A stretch of 61,218 nucleotides of DNA from Flavobacteriales bacterium (lineage in GTDB: Bacteria; Bacteroidota; Bacteroidia; Flavobacteriales_C; GCA-002722245), in contig PBEC01000002.1 in assembly GCA_002717515.1 (NCBI GenBank), positions 60,185 to 121,402 of the forward strand, given 5' to 3'. The translations under genes and the position numbers were made by a program. The notes below the pieces were generated by a model, which did not search any database, was not told where the DNA came from, and saw only the letters and a program-made list of their open reading frames with translations. How positions within the stretch are numbered: position 1 is the first letter of the stretch; every line of letters starts with the position of its first letter. This document shows, in pieces, positions 8,477 through 16,524 of this stretch.

Positions 8477-9997
8477 TTAACCTTTAACCCATTCAACAGT
8501 TACTAATTCAATTAATGTCTCATAATAATCTCTATTGCTTATTTTACTTTTTAAATAAGCGAAAAAAGCCATAGCTTGTATATTTTCTCTTTTAAACGGA
8601 GTAAATTCAAACTTATCCAATTCTTTTTCCAGTCCCTTGAAACCTCCCCTACTAAGAGACGTGTTGATAACGTTTAAAAAGACATTAAGGTTTTTGTAAT
8701 TCGGATTAAGTTTGACAACTTCTCTAATAACACGCTTTAAAGCTCTCATTCTATTTAGAACCAAGTCAATTTTTCCCGTTTCTAAAAAGTATAACATCTC
8801 AATAAGCTGAAATTTGACTCGAAACTCTAATCCTTTTTTCTTTTGAATCCATTGCGTAGAGTGTTTGATAGATTTAATGACACCTATTCCCCTTGAGTAC
8901 TCTCCCGCAGCGAAAAATGATGTAATTAAATTCAATTTTCGGTCCAAATCATGACTGACATTTTTTTCAAAAGAAGTTCCTGTTTCGTGTAATAGCAACC
9001 GGTGTATTGCATCGTTAAGTCGATTGTCGTAAAAATCACAAGCCCATTTCAACAACTCTATTTTACAAAACAAATCTTCCTTTTTCACTTTATGAAGTAT
9101 GCCCTTTTCCAAGTCAATTTCTTTTAGTATTTCTCTTGCTTTGGAAATTTTCTTCAATCGATATAAGGCATGAGCATAAAAATAAACCAACTCCCAATAT
9201 TCATAGTTGTAAACATCTTGTCCCTCTTTTTTATCGATTTTTCTTATTCGAGTTTTTAAAAATGACTCGACACCCTCATAATCTTTCGAAACCAGTGAAC
9301 TGCTGCGAATTATTTTAGTGATGTAATTTAAATTTTCAACTGAATGAAAATCTTTCTTTTTTAACTCTAACCCCTCCGTTACATCTTTAATAATAACGTC
9401 GATATTAATGTCTTTGAGTTGCTGTTTGTACTGTTCTATTTTCCTTTTAATGATACTCAATGCCAACTTTAACCTTTGTTCCTTTTCAGCTTTATCTTTT
9501 ACTGTTACGTAGGATTTATAAATTGTATTAAACTTTTCCGGCCCCTGATAATCTTCCCAGTTTTCCAACCACAACATGTATATTTTTGACTTAAGAATAT
9601 AGTTTTCTTTCCTTGACTCACTGCGATGCGCACGATTTAAATATTGCCAACCAGGCTCATAAGCTCCTCGTTCAAATAAATATTTTGCCAAATTTAAAAG
9701 CCCCTCAGACGTATAATGGGTTGTTCCTTTTTGTTCGTTACTTTCTTTTATAGAAATAAATTCAATTAGATGCCCCAAGAGTCTCTTTCTTAGAGCATGA
9801 TATGCTTCCTTTTCCTTTACACCATCGTATAAAACTTGAAACGCTTCATCTTGGGTTAGTTTGTTGGGTTTAGAAAACCTATGAAATAAATCCAGGTCTT
9901 TTCGATTTTCTCTTACACGAAAACGATTAACAAAATGCTCGAATCCTTTTTTTTCTTCTTCGGTAAAAGATTGCACTAAAAAATGAAGTTTATCCAT
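8477..9997 (-). CDS. Helical-repeat (TPR-like) protein of unknown function
   Basis: 506 residues, almost entirely predicted alpha-helical and rich in Lys, Glu and Leu, with no signal peptide or membrane helix. Segments such as NLAKYLFERGAYEPGWQYL and FYAHALYRLKKISKAREIL resemble TPR/solenoid repeats. I do not recognise a named domain. It is followed after 5 bases by the antiporter gene, so the two are cotranscribed. ATG start at 9997. Upstream lies the 189-base divergent region shared with the decarboxylase gene. A cytoplasmic scaffolding role is only a guess. Confidence 0.85.
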   Translation of the reverse strand: MDKLHFLVQSFTEEEKKGFEHFVNRFRVRENRKDLDLFHRFSKPNKLTQDEAFQVLYDGVKEKEAYHALRKRLLGHLIEFISIKESNEQKGTTHYTSEGLLNLAKYLFERGAYEPGWQYLNRAHRSESRKENYILKSKIYMLWLENWEDYQGPEKFNTIYKSYVTVKDKAEKEQRLKLALSIIKRKIEQYKQQLKDINIDVIIKDVTEGLELKKKDFHSVENLNYITKIIRSSSLVSKDYEGVESFLKTRIRKIDKKEGQDVYNYEYWELVYFYAHALYRLKKISKAREILKEIDLEKGILHKVKKEDLFCKIELLKWACDFYDNRLNDAIHRLLLHETGTSFEKNVSHDLDRKLNLITSFFAAGEYSRGIGVIKSIKHSTQWIQKKKGLEFRVKFQLIEMLYFLETGKIDLVLNRMRALKRVIREVVKLNPNYKNLNVFLNVINTSLSRGGFKGLEKELDKFEFTPFKRENIQAMAFFAYLKSKISNRDYYETLIELVTVEWVKG

Positions 9998-10101
9998 TTA
10001 AATTTAAATTAATCGTACGATAAAAATAATTAAAATAAAAGCCCGTTTTTTTACTATTCACTTTTGATTTTTAACATTTTTATTAACCGTTTGTTTTCTT
10101 C

Positions 10102-10136
10102 TTTGTGGATTTTAAGCCGAAAAATTTTTAAATTTG
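10102..10136 (+). promoter_or_regulatory. Bacteroidota-type promoter for the decarboxylase-LysE operon
   Basis: TTTG at 10102-10105 (-33) and TAAATTTG at 10129-10136 (-7, consensus TAnnTTTG), separated by 23 bases. The start codon is 51 bases after the -7 box. The spacing is at the long end of the known range. Confidence 0.6.
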
Positions 10137-10186
10137 CGGACGCTTTTAACTTCCTCTTGAATTGAGGTTAAAAACAAAAAAAATTT

Positions 10187-10999
10187 ATGGCAGTTTCTAG
10201 ATTAATTTTAAAGAGAAGTCTTTGCAGTTTCGTTTCAATTTATGTTTGGGGAATTATGCCCGGCAGAACCCAAAGGTGGATAAGTAGGATTTATGCGGAT
10301 GTTTACAACAAAAACTGGTCAAAAAGATTAATCAAACCCTACTGTAAAGCTCATTACTCCGACCCTAACTATATAGACCAATTCATTCCTGCAAGTGGTG
10401 CAGAAACTTACAAAAACTTTCAAGATTTTTTTACTCGACTGTGGAAAGTACCTCCAACCATTAAAACGGATTATGTTTGGGCATGCGAAGGCCTACTCTG
10501 TGAATATGGAAAAATTGACGAACTCAATTTGGTCAGAGTTAAAGGACAAAAAAGACATTTAAGAACGATTTTCGGTGAAGGAGGTAAAACTATTCCTGAA
10601 GATTATTATTTTTCAAATATATTTTTACACAATAATAATTACCATAGAATTCATGCGCCTGTGAATGGTAAAATTTCACGCATTGAACACATTCCAGGCG
10701 ACTTGGTTTTATTACGTCCCTGGGCTTACAAAAACCCCTCCCTCCCAGCTTTAAGAAACGAACGAATCAATGTTGACATTATTGACGAGAAAGGTAAGGT
10801 TTGGTACTTATCAATAGTAGGAGGCCCGGGTGTTGGAGCTATAGTGTTAGGAGATGAAACTAAAGTTGGAGCTTCTGTAGGAATAGGAAATGAAATTGCT
10901 ACTTTTCTATTGGGATCAACTTGCTGTATAGCTAGTCCTTTAGCAGTAACCAAAAACAAACTGGGAGATCAAGTGCTTATGGGGCAACCGCTGCAATAA
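10187..10999 (+). CDS. Phosphatidylserine decarboxylase family proenzyme
   Basis: 270 residues. The family converts phosphatidylserine to phosphatidylethanolamine at the inner membrane, after self-cleavage at LGST to form a pyruvoyl group. LLGSTCCIASP places the cleavage Ser at 244 (LGST 242-245). YHRIHAPVNG (152-161) matches the E. coli YHRVHMPCNG with both His. FQDFFTRLWK (78-87) matches the typical N-terminal motif. Oddly, the ADG segment that supplies the Asp of the Asp-His-Ser cleavage triad reads CEG (100-102), so Asp is replaced by Glu101. The gene is 9 bases upstream of the LysE-WG gene. Substrate and activity need testing, but the fold assignment is firm. Confidence 0.88.
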   Translation: MAVSRLILKRSLCSFVSIYVWGIMPGRTQRWISRIYADVYNKNWSKRLIKPYCKAHYSDPNYIDQFIPASGAETYKNFQDFFTRLWKVPPTIKTDYVWACEGLLCEYGKIDELNLVRVKGQKRHLRTIFGEGGKTIPEDYYFSNIFLHNNNYHRIHAPVNGKISRIEHIPGDLVLLRPWAYKNPSLPALRNERINVDIIDEKGKVWYLSIVGGPGVGAIVLGDETKVGASVGIGNEIATFLLGSTCCIASPLAVTKNKLGDQVLMGQPLQ

Positions 11000-11008
11000 A
11001 TTATTTTA

Positions 11009-12145
11009 ATGGACTTTTATTTATTCTTAGGATTCATTTTATTTTTAGGAATTGGATTCGGAATAATTTCCTCAACTCCACTCGGCCCAATCAATCTTCT
11101 GGTAGCTGAAAATTACTTAAGTAAGCCTAAAGTCAGAATTGTTCCCTTCCTATGTGGAGTGATTTTAATAGATTCGATTTTTGGTTATCTCACGTTTTGG
11201 GGTTTTGAAAAGTTTTTAAGTGACTATAAATTTGTTGGTGCAAGTATTGGGATTTTTGGAGGCTTAGCTATTATCGCTTTAGGGATAATAGGACTCTATC
11301 AACAATACAAGGGGAAACACGATCCCAACAAAAAAATTGAAATCAAAAAAAATATTTTTCTTAAGTCCTCAACAGCAAGTTTTTCAAAGGGGTTTATTTT
11401 ATGTGGAAGTAATCCTGGATTTATCGCCTTTTGGGGCTGGGTTGCATACAATGCTAAAACATGGACAAATCAAGCATTTCCTGATTTTGAAATTAACTTT
11501 TACAATTTAATCCTATTTCCAATTGGAATTGTTATTGGTGATTTCCTTTGGTTTGGTTTATTCACTTACTTACTGAAAAGAGGTGCTCGAAGATACAGCG
11601 GAAGTATGATTGATAAAATCAGGACTTTTATCTCGTGGGGACTTCTCGCGTTAGGTATTTTTACTATATATGCTTCTTTTGATTTTAAAGATAAAACTCT
11701 AATTAAGATTCAGGTTGGTAAAGTTAACGAAGTCGGAACAAAAACTGGCTACATAAATTTAAAAGGAGATACAGTTGTCCCCTTTTCCAAGTACCAACAT
11801 TGCTACTCCGACACGATTAAAAATTTCGGAATTGTAAGGAACCTTGAAGGAATCTTGATTGGAATTGACTATCGAGAGCGAGTTTTATTTGAAATTTTCG
11901 AACTCGATAACGGCCCTGATTACATCTCTGAGGGACTATTTAGAATTATTAAAAATGGAAAAATCGGTTTTGCTGATGAGTTAGGAAATGTTGTTATTGC
12001 TCCTCAGTTTAATTGTGCTTTACCTTTCAAAAACGGGAAGTCAAAGGTTTCGAAATCCTGTATTTTTCATCAAGAGGATGAACATACTTATATGGAATTT
12101 AAAGATTATTTTTTCATCAACGAAAGAGGTGAAATTGTTGAATAA
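11009..12145 (+). CDS. LysE-type exporter domain fused to C-terminal WG repeats
   Basis: 378 residues. Residues 1 to about 225 form a LysE/RhtB-like amino-acid exporter with about six membrane helices: GIISSTPLGPINLLV near the N-terminus, then GSNPGFIAFWGWVAYN, and a C-terminal helix FISWGLLALGIFTIYASF. Residues from about 235 to 378 form a soluble tail with WG-like beta repeats, e.g. GTKTGYINLKGDTVVPFSKY and NGKIGFADELGNVVIAPQF. No frame break lies between the two parts. It follows the decarboxylase gene by 9 bases. The transported substrate is unknown. Confidence 0.87.
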   Translation: MDFYLFLGFILFLGIGFGIISSTPLGPINLLVAENYLSKPKVRIVPFLCGVILIDSIFGYLTFWGFEKFLSDYKFVGASIGIFGGLAIIALGIIGLYQQYKGKHDPNKKIEIKKNIFLKSSTASFSKGFILCGSNPGFIAFWGWVAYNAKTWTNQAFPDFEINFYNLILFPIGIVIGDFLWFGLFTYLLKRGARRYSGSMIDKIRTFISWGLLALGIFTIYASFDFKDKTLIKIQVGKVNEVGTKTGYINLKGDTVVPFSKYQHCYSDTIKNFGIVRNLEGILIGIDYRERVLFEIFELDNGPDYISEGLFRIIKNGKIGFADELGNVVIAPQFNCALPFKNGKSKVSKSCIFHQEDEHTYMEFKDYFFINERGEIVE

Positions 12146-12163
12146 AACAAGAATTAAGTTTCT

Positions 12164-13006
12164 TTAATTTATCGGCACTAAGGTATACCCTTTTTTCCGT
12201 AATAATTTTATCAGTCCTTTATCACCCGATAAATGGGCAGCTCCAACACAAATCAAATTGGATTGTTTTGATAATAAATCTTCTATTTTTGGAATCATTT
12301 TAATGTTTCTTGAATCATTCATGAGCTCCTTACTTAAGTATTTATGATTTTTCAAATCATCCAACAATAATGAAATTCCTTTCAAGTCCTGATTACAATA
12401 CACCGAGTCAAGTTCTTTCATTGCATTATTCAAGCTGTCTTCTTTTTGAATCGATTCTAAAAGCTCTTCCTTTTGAACACTCATTGGAATTTGAAAAAAT
12501 ATATCGGATTGCATTTTAACAGATTCTAATGCAAAAATTGATTTTCCACCTCTAGTGAAGTCATTTTGTAACAACTGGTCAACCGCTCCGATTGTATCGG
12601 GAGGCATTAATATTTGAATCATATAGTTCGACAAAGCAATGGGCTTAAATTGATTCAATATAACTTCTTGAAAACCTAGCTTTGATTGAAAATACTCAAA
12701 AATTAACCTTTGCTCATCAGTAGAATAAACATCTGTTATTCTTTCTCCCTCTCCAGCCATTAGGATCTTTGAAATGTAAGCTAAAGAATCTGTATTCAAT
12801 ATGAGTTCAAAAACTCCTGCGTCGACTTTTTTCTTGATGTCATGAACTTTTGAATTAACGTAAAAGTATTTTTTATTTGCCAAATGTATTGTTCCATACA
12901 AGTAAGATGTATCCTTAACATTCTCTTTAGTGATTTGCCACAGCAACGAGTTTTGACCAAAACAAGTGCTACTTATAAGTATTAAAATTAGTATTCGATA
13001 AATCAT
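12164..13006 (-). CDS. TraB/GumN family exported protein
   Basis: 280 residues with a signal peptide (MIYRILILILISSTCFGQN). The TraB/GumN signature is present at both ends: SYLYGTIHLAN (34-44) near the N-terminus and LICVGAAHLSGDKGLIKLL near the C-terminus. The family has a conserved GxxH..GxxH arrangement and is thought to be a metal-dependent hydrolase or haem/erythromycin-esterase-like fold, but bacterial members are not well characterised. The start overlaps the stop of the LolA-like gene by 4 bases, so the two exported proteins are cotranscribed. Confidence 0.9.
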   Translation of the reverse strand: MIYRILILILISSTCFGQNSLLWQITKENVKDTSYLYGTIHLANKKYFYVNSKVHDIKKKVDAGVFELILNTDSLAYISKILMAGEGERITDVYSTDEQRLIFEYFQSKLGFQEVILNQFKPIALSNYMIQILMPPDTIGAVDQLLQNDFTRGGKSIFALESVKMQSDIFFQIPMSVQKEELLESIQKEDSLNNAMKELDSVYCNQDLKGISLLLDDLKNHKYLSKELMNDSRNIKMIPKIEDLLSKQSNLICVGAAHLSGDKGLIKLLRKKGYTLVPIN

Positions 13007-13758
13007 TTTATTCTTTGCATATTTTGCTTCGTAAAAAAGGAAGCGTTCAACTGTTGATTGGTATCCAATTTATCAATTTCCATAATGGTTTTACTGTCTT
13101 TTTTATTCATTGGAATCATTTCTAGCTTGGTGGCAATTTTAATGCCACTCATTATTTTTATTTCCGAGGCTTTCAAAACATTTACCAACTCTCCGTCCTC
13201 ATCATAATTTTCGTTTCTCAAAGTAATAAAATCCTTTTTATCGATGTATACTTTTATTTTTCCCCAAATAATATTGGTCCCTTCGTTCGGTGTAAGTTCA
13301 ATTTGATAACACAACAAACTATCAATAACGGTATCTTTGAGTAATTTGTATTTAAAATCTTCCACCTTACTTGATTCTTTTACCAAATCATCATTGGTTA
13401 AATCCGTACCCATCCAACTTTGAGACATTGCGGCTGGTGGTAGCTTAGTAACTCTATTAAATTTAGGTATATAACTCCATACTTGCTTGTCAGCTTTTAA
13501 AAAAACACTTCCTTTGTCTCTGGCTGGTGAACTGATTAAAATCATACTGTAATTTGTTCCTTTGGCCCAGGATTTTAACTTCATTTCTCTGGTCCATTTT
13601 GGGCGCACAATATTGATTGTTATCTCGGTATATGCCTGTGCTCCTCCCCTAACTTTGTCCTCAGACTTTTTGATTATTTGCTTTGGAGTCAAGTCTTGAG
13701 CCGAGCTGAATATTGAGAATAGAGATAATAGTAAAATAAAAAGAGTTTTTTTTACCAT
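13003..13758 (-). CDS. Outer-membrane lipoprotein-sorting (LolA/LolB-like) periplasmic protein
   Basis: 251 residues with a cleavable signal peptide (ends FSIFSSAQD). The body has the conserved block GSVFLKADKQVWSYIPK and LPPAAMSQSWMGTDLTNDD, diagnostic of the 'outer membrane lipoprotein-sorting protein' LolA-like family, with a one-sided beta-sheet that binds lipid. In other bacteria such genes often sit beside MMPL/RND lipid exporters; here the partner is TraB/GumN instead. Cargo is unknown. First gene of a two-gene operon; a 142-base divergent spacer separates it from the inositol-phosphatase gene. Confidence 0.92.
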   Translation of the reverse strand: MVKKTLFILLLSLFSIFSSAQDLTPKQIIKKSEDKVRGGAQAYTEITINIVRPKWTREMKLKSWAKGTNYSMILISSPARDKGSVFLKADKQVWSYIPKFNRVTKLPPAAMSQSWMGTDLTNDDLVKESSKVEDFKYKLLKDTVIDSLLCYQIELTPNEGTNIIWGKIKVYIDKKDFITLRNENYDEDGELVNVLKASEIKIMSGIKIATKLEMIPMNKKDSKTIMEIDKLDTNQQLNASFFTKQNMQRIK

Positions 13759-13900
13759 GGATTTTTATTTGATATAAAAATGGCTTTAAAAAATCACTTT
13801 TTCAAGTAACTTAACAAATAAAGAAACAAAAATTCATATTAATTCTTTCATAAAGTCATAATTTCCAAAAATTTAATTGTAAATAAAACCGTATTTAGAC

Positions 13901-14689
13901 GTGGAATTAAAACAACTTACTGAAAAAGTAATTTCTATTTCAAAAGAAGTAGGAATGTTTATTAAACATGAATGTTCCAAAATAATTTCTAATGATGTTG
14001 AAATTAAGAGCAAAAACTCTTTAGTTACTTATGTCGACAAAACAGCTGAAAAAAATTTAGTAGATTTCTTATTCAAGTTAATTCCAGAATCTGGTTTTAT
14101 TGCAGAGGAGGGTACTTCAAATAAAAAAGGGAAAATTTACAACTGGATCATTGACCCTTTGGACGGAACTACAAACTTTATTCACGGAATACCAATGTAT
14201 TGTGTAAGTATCGCTTTACTCAAAAATAATGAATTAGTTTTAGGAGTAATTTACGAACCCAATAGGGATGAAGTTTTTTACGCCTGGAAAAACGGAGGTG
14301 CCTATCTGAATGGAAAACCAATATCAGTAAGTTCCACAAAAAATATTTCTAACTCACTTTTTGCCACAGGATTTCCTTATTTTGACTATGAAAAAATTGT
14401 TGCATATTTAGATGTTTTAAAATGGTTAATGACCAACTCAAGAGGTATAAGGAGAATGGGTTCTGCTGCAATTGATTTAGCTTATGTAGCTTGTGGTCGT
14501 TTTGATGCTTTTTACGAATATTCCTTAAACTCCTGGGATGTGGCTGCAGGAGCTCTGATTGTTCAAGAAGCAGGAGGAGATGTAACAGACTTCAATGGTA
14601 ATAAAAACTACTTATTCGGCGGAGAAATTCTGGCATCAAATTTGTACATAAACAATGAGTTTTTGAACAAAATTAAAACGACCTTTTAG
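13901..14689 (+). CDS. Inositol monophosphatase family protein (SuhB-like)
   Basis: 262 residues from a GTG start. The Mg2+ sites are intact: AEEG (Glu69/Glu70), DPLDGTTNF (Asp85, Asp88) and SWDVAAGAL (Asp213), with the family C-terminal EAGGDVTDF. Members hydrolyse inositol-1-phosphate or related sugar phosphates; some are fructose-1,6-bisphosphatases or act in nus-type antitermination, so the exact substrate is not assigned. GTG at 13901 is preferred because no ATG lies nearby in frame before the conserved N-terminal helix. Confidence 0.93.
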   Translation: MELKQLTEKVISISKEVGMFIKHECSKIISNDVEIKSKNSLVTYVDKTAEKNLVDFLFKLIPESGFIAEEGTSNKKGKIYNWIIDPLDGTTNFIHGIPMYCVSIALLKNNELVLGVIYEPNRDEVFYAWKNGGAYLNGKPISVSSTKNISNSLFATGFPYFDYEKIVAYLDVLKWLMTNSRGIRRMGSAAIDLAYVACGRFDAFYEYSLNSWDVAAGALIVQEAGGDVTDFNGNKNYLFGGEILASNLYINNEFLNKIKTTF

Positions 14690-14821
14690 ATTGCGCTTGA
14701 ACCTTTAATTTGTAACAAAATATTATTATTTAGAGTTAGCACTAAAAAGATTATTTTATTCGTTTAAAAGCTCATACATTTATTGTTGTATATATATATT
14801 AACTTTCAAAATCATCAAGTT

Positions 14822-15604
14822 ATGAAGAAAATCGTTCTCATTTTTAGTGCTGCTGTATTATTAACCTCTTGTGCCATAATAAATCCAGGTGAAGTGGGTA
14901 TCAAACAAACACTAGGTAAACTCCATGGAACCCCTAAATCAGAAGGTGCTGTTTTTATTAATCCTTTAATTACTCAGGTGGTAAAAGTTCGTACAGCTAC
15001 AGTCAACAGAGAAGTTCGACTGAACCTTCCATCGAAGGAAGGGCTAAACGTTAAAGCTGAAATATCGATACTGTATCATGTTCAACCTGAAAAAATCATC
15101 TCTGTTCTTCAAGAAGTTGGTTTAAGTTACGAAAGAACACTTATTTTAAGTACTTTTCGTTCTTCGGCAGCTGACGTATGTGCCCGTTTTTTCGCAAAAG
15201 ACATGCACAGTGGAAAAAGAGCAGAAATTGAACAATCTATTAAAAAACTAATGATCGAAAGACTCAAGGACAGAGGGGTTATCATAGAAGGTATCCTTTT
15301 AAAAAGTATTGCGCTTCCGGATCGTTTGTACAGAGCAATCGAAGAGAAATTAAAAGCTGAACAAGAAGCTCAACAAATGCAGTTTGTTTTGGACCGAGAG
15401 CGTCAAGAGGCAGAGAGAAAGAAAATCGAAGCTGAAGGTATAAAAAATGCTCAGCAAATCATAAAAGAAGGAATTACAGATCAGAATATTGAGTGGAAAA
15501 GTTTAGAGGTTTTCCAAGAACTCTCAAAATCACCAAATACCAAAATAATTATTTCAGATGGTTCAACGCCAATGATAATTGACTCTGATAAATCCGAAAA
15601 CTAA
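14822..15604 (+). CDS. SPFH/Band 7 (prohibitin-like) lipoprotein
   Basis: 260 residues from ATG 14822, chosen because it opens a lipoprotein signal (MKKIVLIFSAAVLLTSC, Cys17); an earlier in-frame start at 14783 adds residues unlike a signal. After the lipobox comes NPGEVGIKQTLGKL, the start of an SPFH domain (to about 190), then a coiled coil rich in Glu, Ala and Gln (about 170-215; KAEQEAQQMQF, RQEAERKKIEAEG). SPFH proteins form membrane-bound oligomeric scaffolds. Here the anchor is lipid rather than a transmembrane helix, which puts the domain in the periplasm. A terminator follows within 25 bases of the stop. Confidence 0.9.
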   Translation: MKKIVLIFSAAVLLTSCAIINPGEVGIKQTLGKLHGTPKSEGAVFINPLITQVVKVRTATVNREVRLNLPSKEGLNVKAEISILYHVQPEKIISVLQEVGLSYERTLILSTFRSSAADVCARFFAKDMHSGKRAEIEQSIKKLMIERLKDRGVIIEGILLKSIALPDRLYRAIEEKLKAEQEAQQMQFVLDRERQEAERKKIEAEGIKNAQQIIKEGITDQNIEWKSLEVFQELSKSPNTKIIISDGSTPMIIDSDKSEN

Positions 15605-15627
15605 TATTCTTAAGAACTTATAAAAAA

Positions 15628-15651
15628 ACGGGCTTATAGCCCGTTTTTTTT
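15628..15651 (+). terminator. Intrinsic terminator after the SPFH lipoprotein
   Basis: ACGGGCT (15628-15634), loop TAT, AGCCCGT (15638-15644), then a T run to 15651. The A-rich left side would also make a T run on the other strand, but the neighbouring genes are both plus strand. Confidence 0.85.
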
Positions 15652-15774
15652 ATGCGAAATTTTATTTTTCATTTTACTCGAAATAAAAACCATAAAAGAA
15701 AAAACAACAATAAAAAATTAAAACAAAACTTAGCGACTCTTACAGCTAAAAAGAATGTAGCCTACATTCACGCA

Positions 15775-16524
15775 ATGAAATTTATTTATTTTTTAATTGG
15801 TATTCTCTTTTCAAAATCAATACTTTCTCAAAACCTCGTTCCAGTCCATTTGAGTTTTTGGAATAAGACTATAAACCCAACTTTTTCAATCAATGAAAAA
15901 AGCCTTGCATACCTAACTTATGAGAACAAATTTTATTTGAAACAATGGAACAACAAAATAGTTGGAGCAGAATTAAAAACAGAAAAAGGTCGCTTTAACT
16001 GGTTTTACTCACAAAGAGGTAATACAAATTTTTCCAGCAACAAAACTTCATTAGGGTATACTCAAAAGATGTCTCCAAAACTAAATTTAGGAGTGTGTTT
16101 TGAACTTACTTTCTTTACGCAAGCAGAAGTCAATAATAATCCTAAATTAATTACACCAACTTTTGGTTTAAACTATAAGCAATCAAGCAATAACTCTTTT
16201 TATTCATCACTTTACAATTCCGGAATTATTTTTCACAACAATGGACTCCCCAATTGTTTACTCCTTTTTTGGAATCATATAATCAACCCTGAATCGTCAT
16301 TTTCTTTAGGATATATTCAAGACCAAAAAGAACCAATCGCCGTATTTATTTATAATTATTTCTACAATAAGGATTTTAAGTTCTCTTTAGGCGTAAATTC
16401 TTCAGAGATTCCAATTGTATTTTCTCTTGTTTATTCATTAAAATCTCTGGAGTTTTTGATTCAAAACACATACCATCAAAAACTTGGAATTTCTACTCAA
16501 ATTGGTTTAGCTTACAAGTGGTAA
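15775..16524 (+). CDS. Exported beta-rich protein, unknown (partner of the HhH protein)
   Basis: 249 residues from ATG 15775 (MKFIYFLIGILFSKSILSQN), a good signal peptide. An upstream in-frame ATG at 15652 lies in the T-run of the terminator and is rejected. The mature part has alternating aromatic/polar strands (e.g. FYLKQWNNKIVGAELKTEKG) and ends in Tyr-Lys-Trp, as expected for an outer-membrane barrel or PorP-like fold. No named domain recognised. Its stop overlaps the GTG start of the next gene, so the two are made together. Confidence 0.75.
   Translation: MKFIYFLIGILFSKSILSQNLVPVHLSFWNKTINPTFSINEKSLAYLTYENKFYLKQWNNKIVGAELKTEKGRFNWFYSQRGNTNFSSNKTSLGYTQKMSPKLNLGVCFELTFFTQAEVNNNPKLITPTFGLNYKQSSNNSFYSSLYNSGIIFHNNGLPNCLLLFWNHIINPESSFSLGYIQDQKEPIAVFIYNYFYNKDFKFSLGVNSSEIPIVFSLVYSLKSLEFLIQNTYHQKLGISTQIGLAYKW

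Noticed and set aside
15652-15774. N-terminal extension of the exported protein from ATG 15652
   Set aside because: That ATG lies in the terminator T tract and would bury the signal peptide after 41 basic residues.
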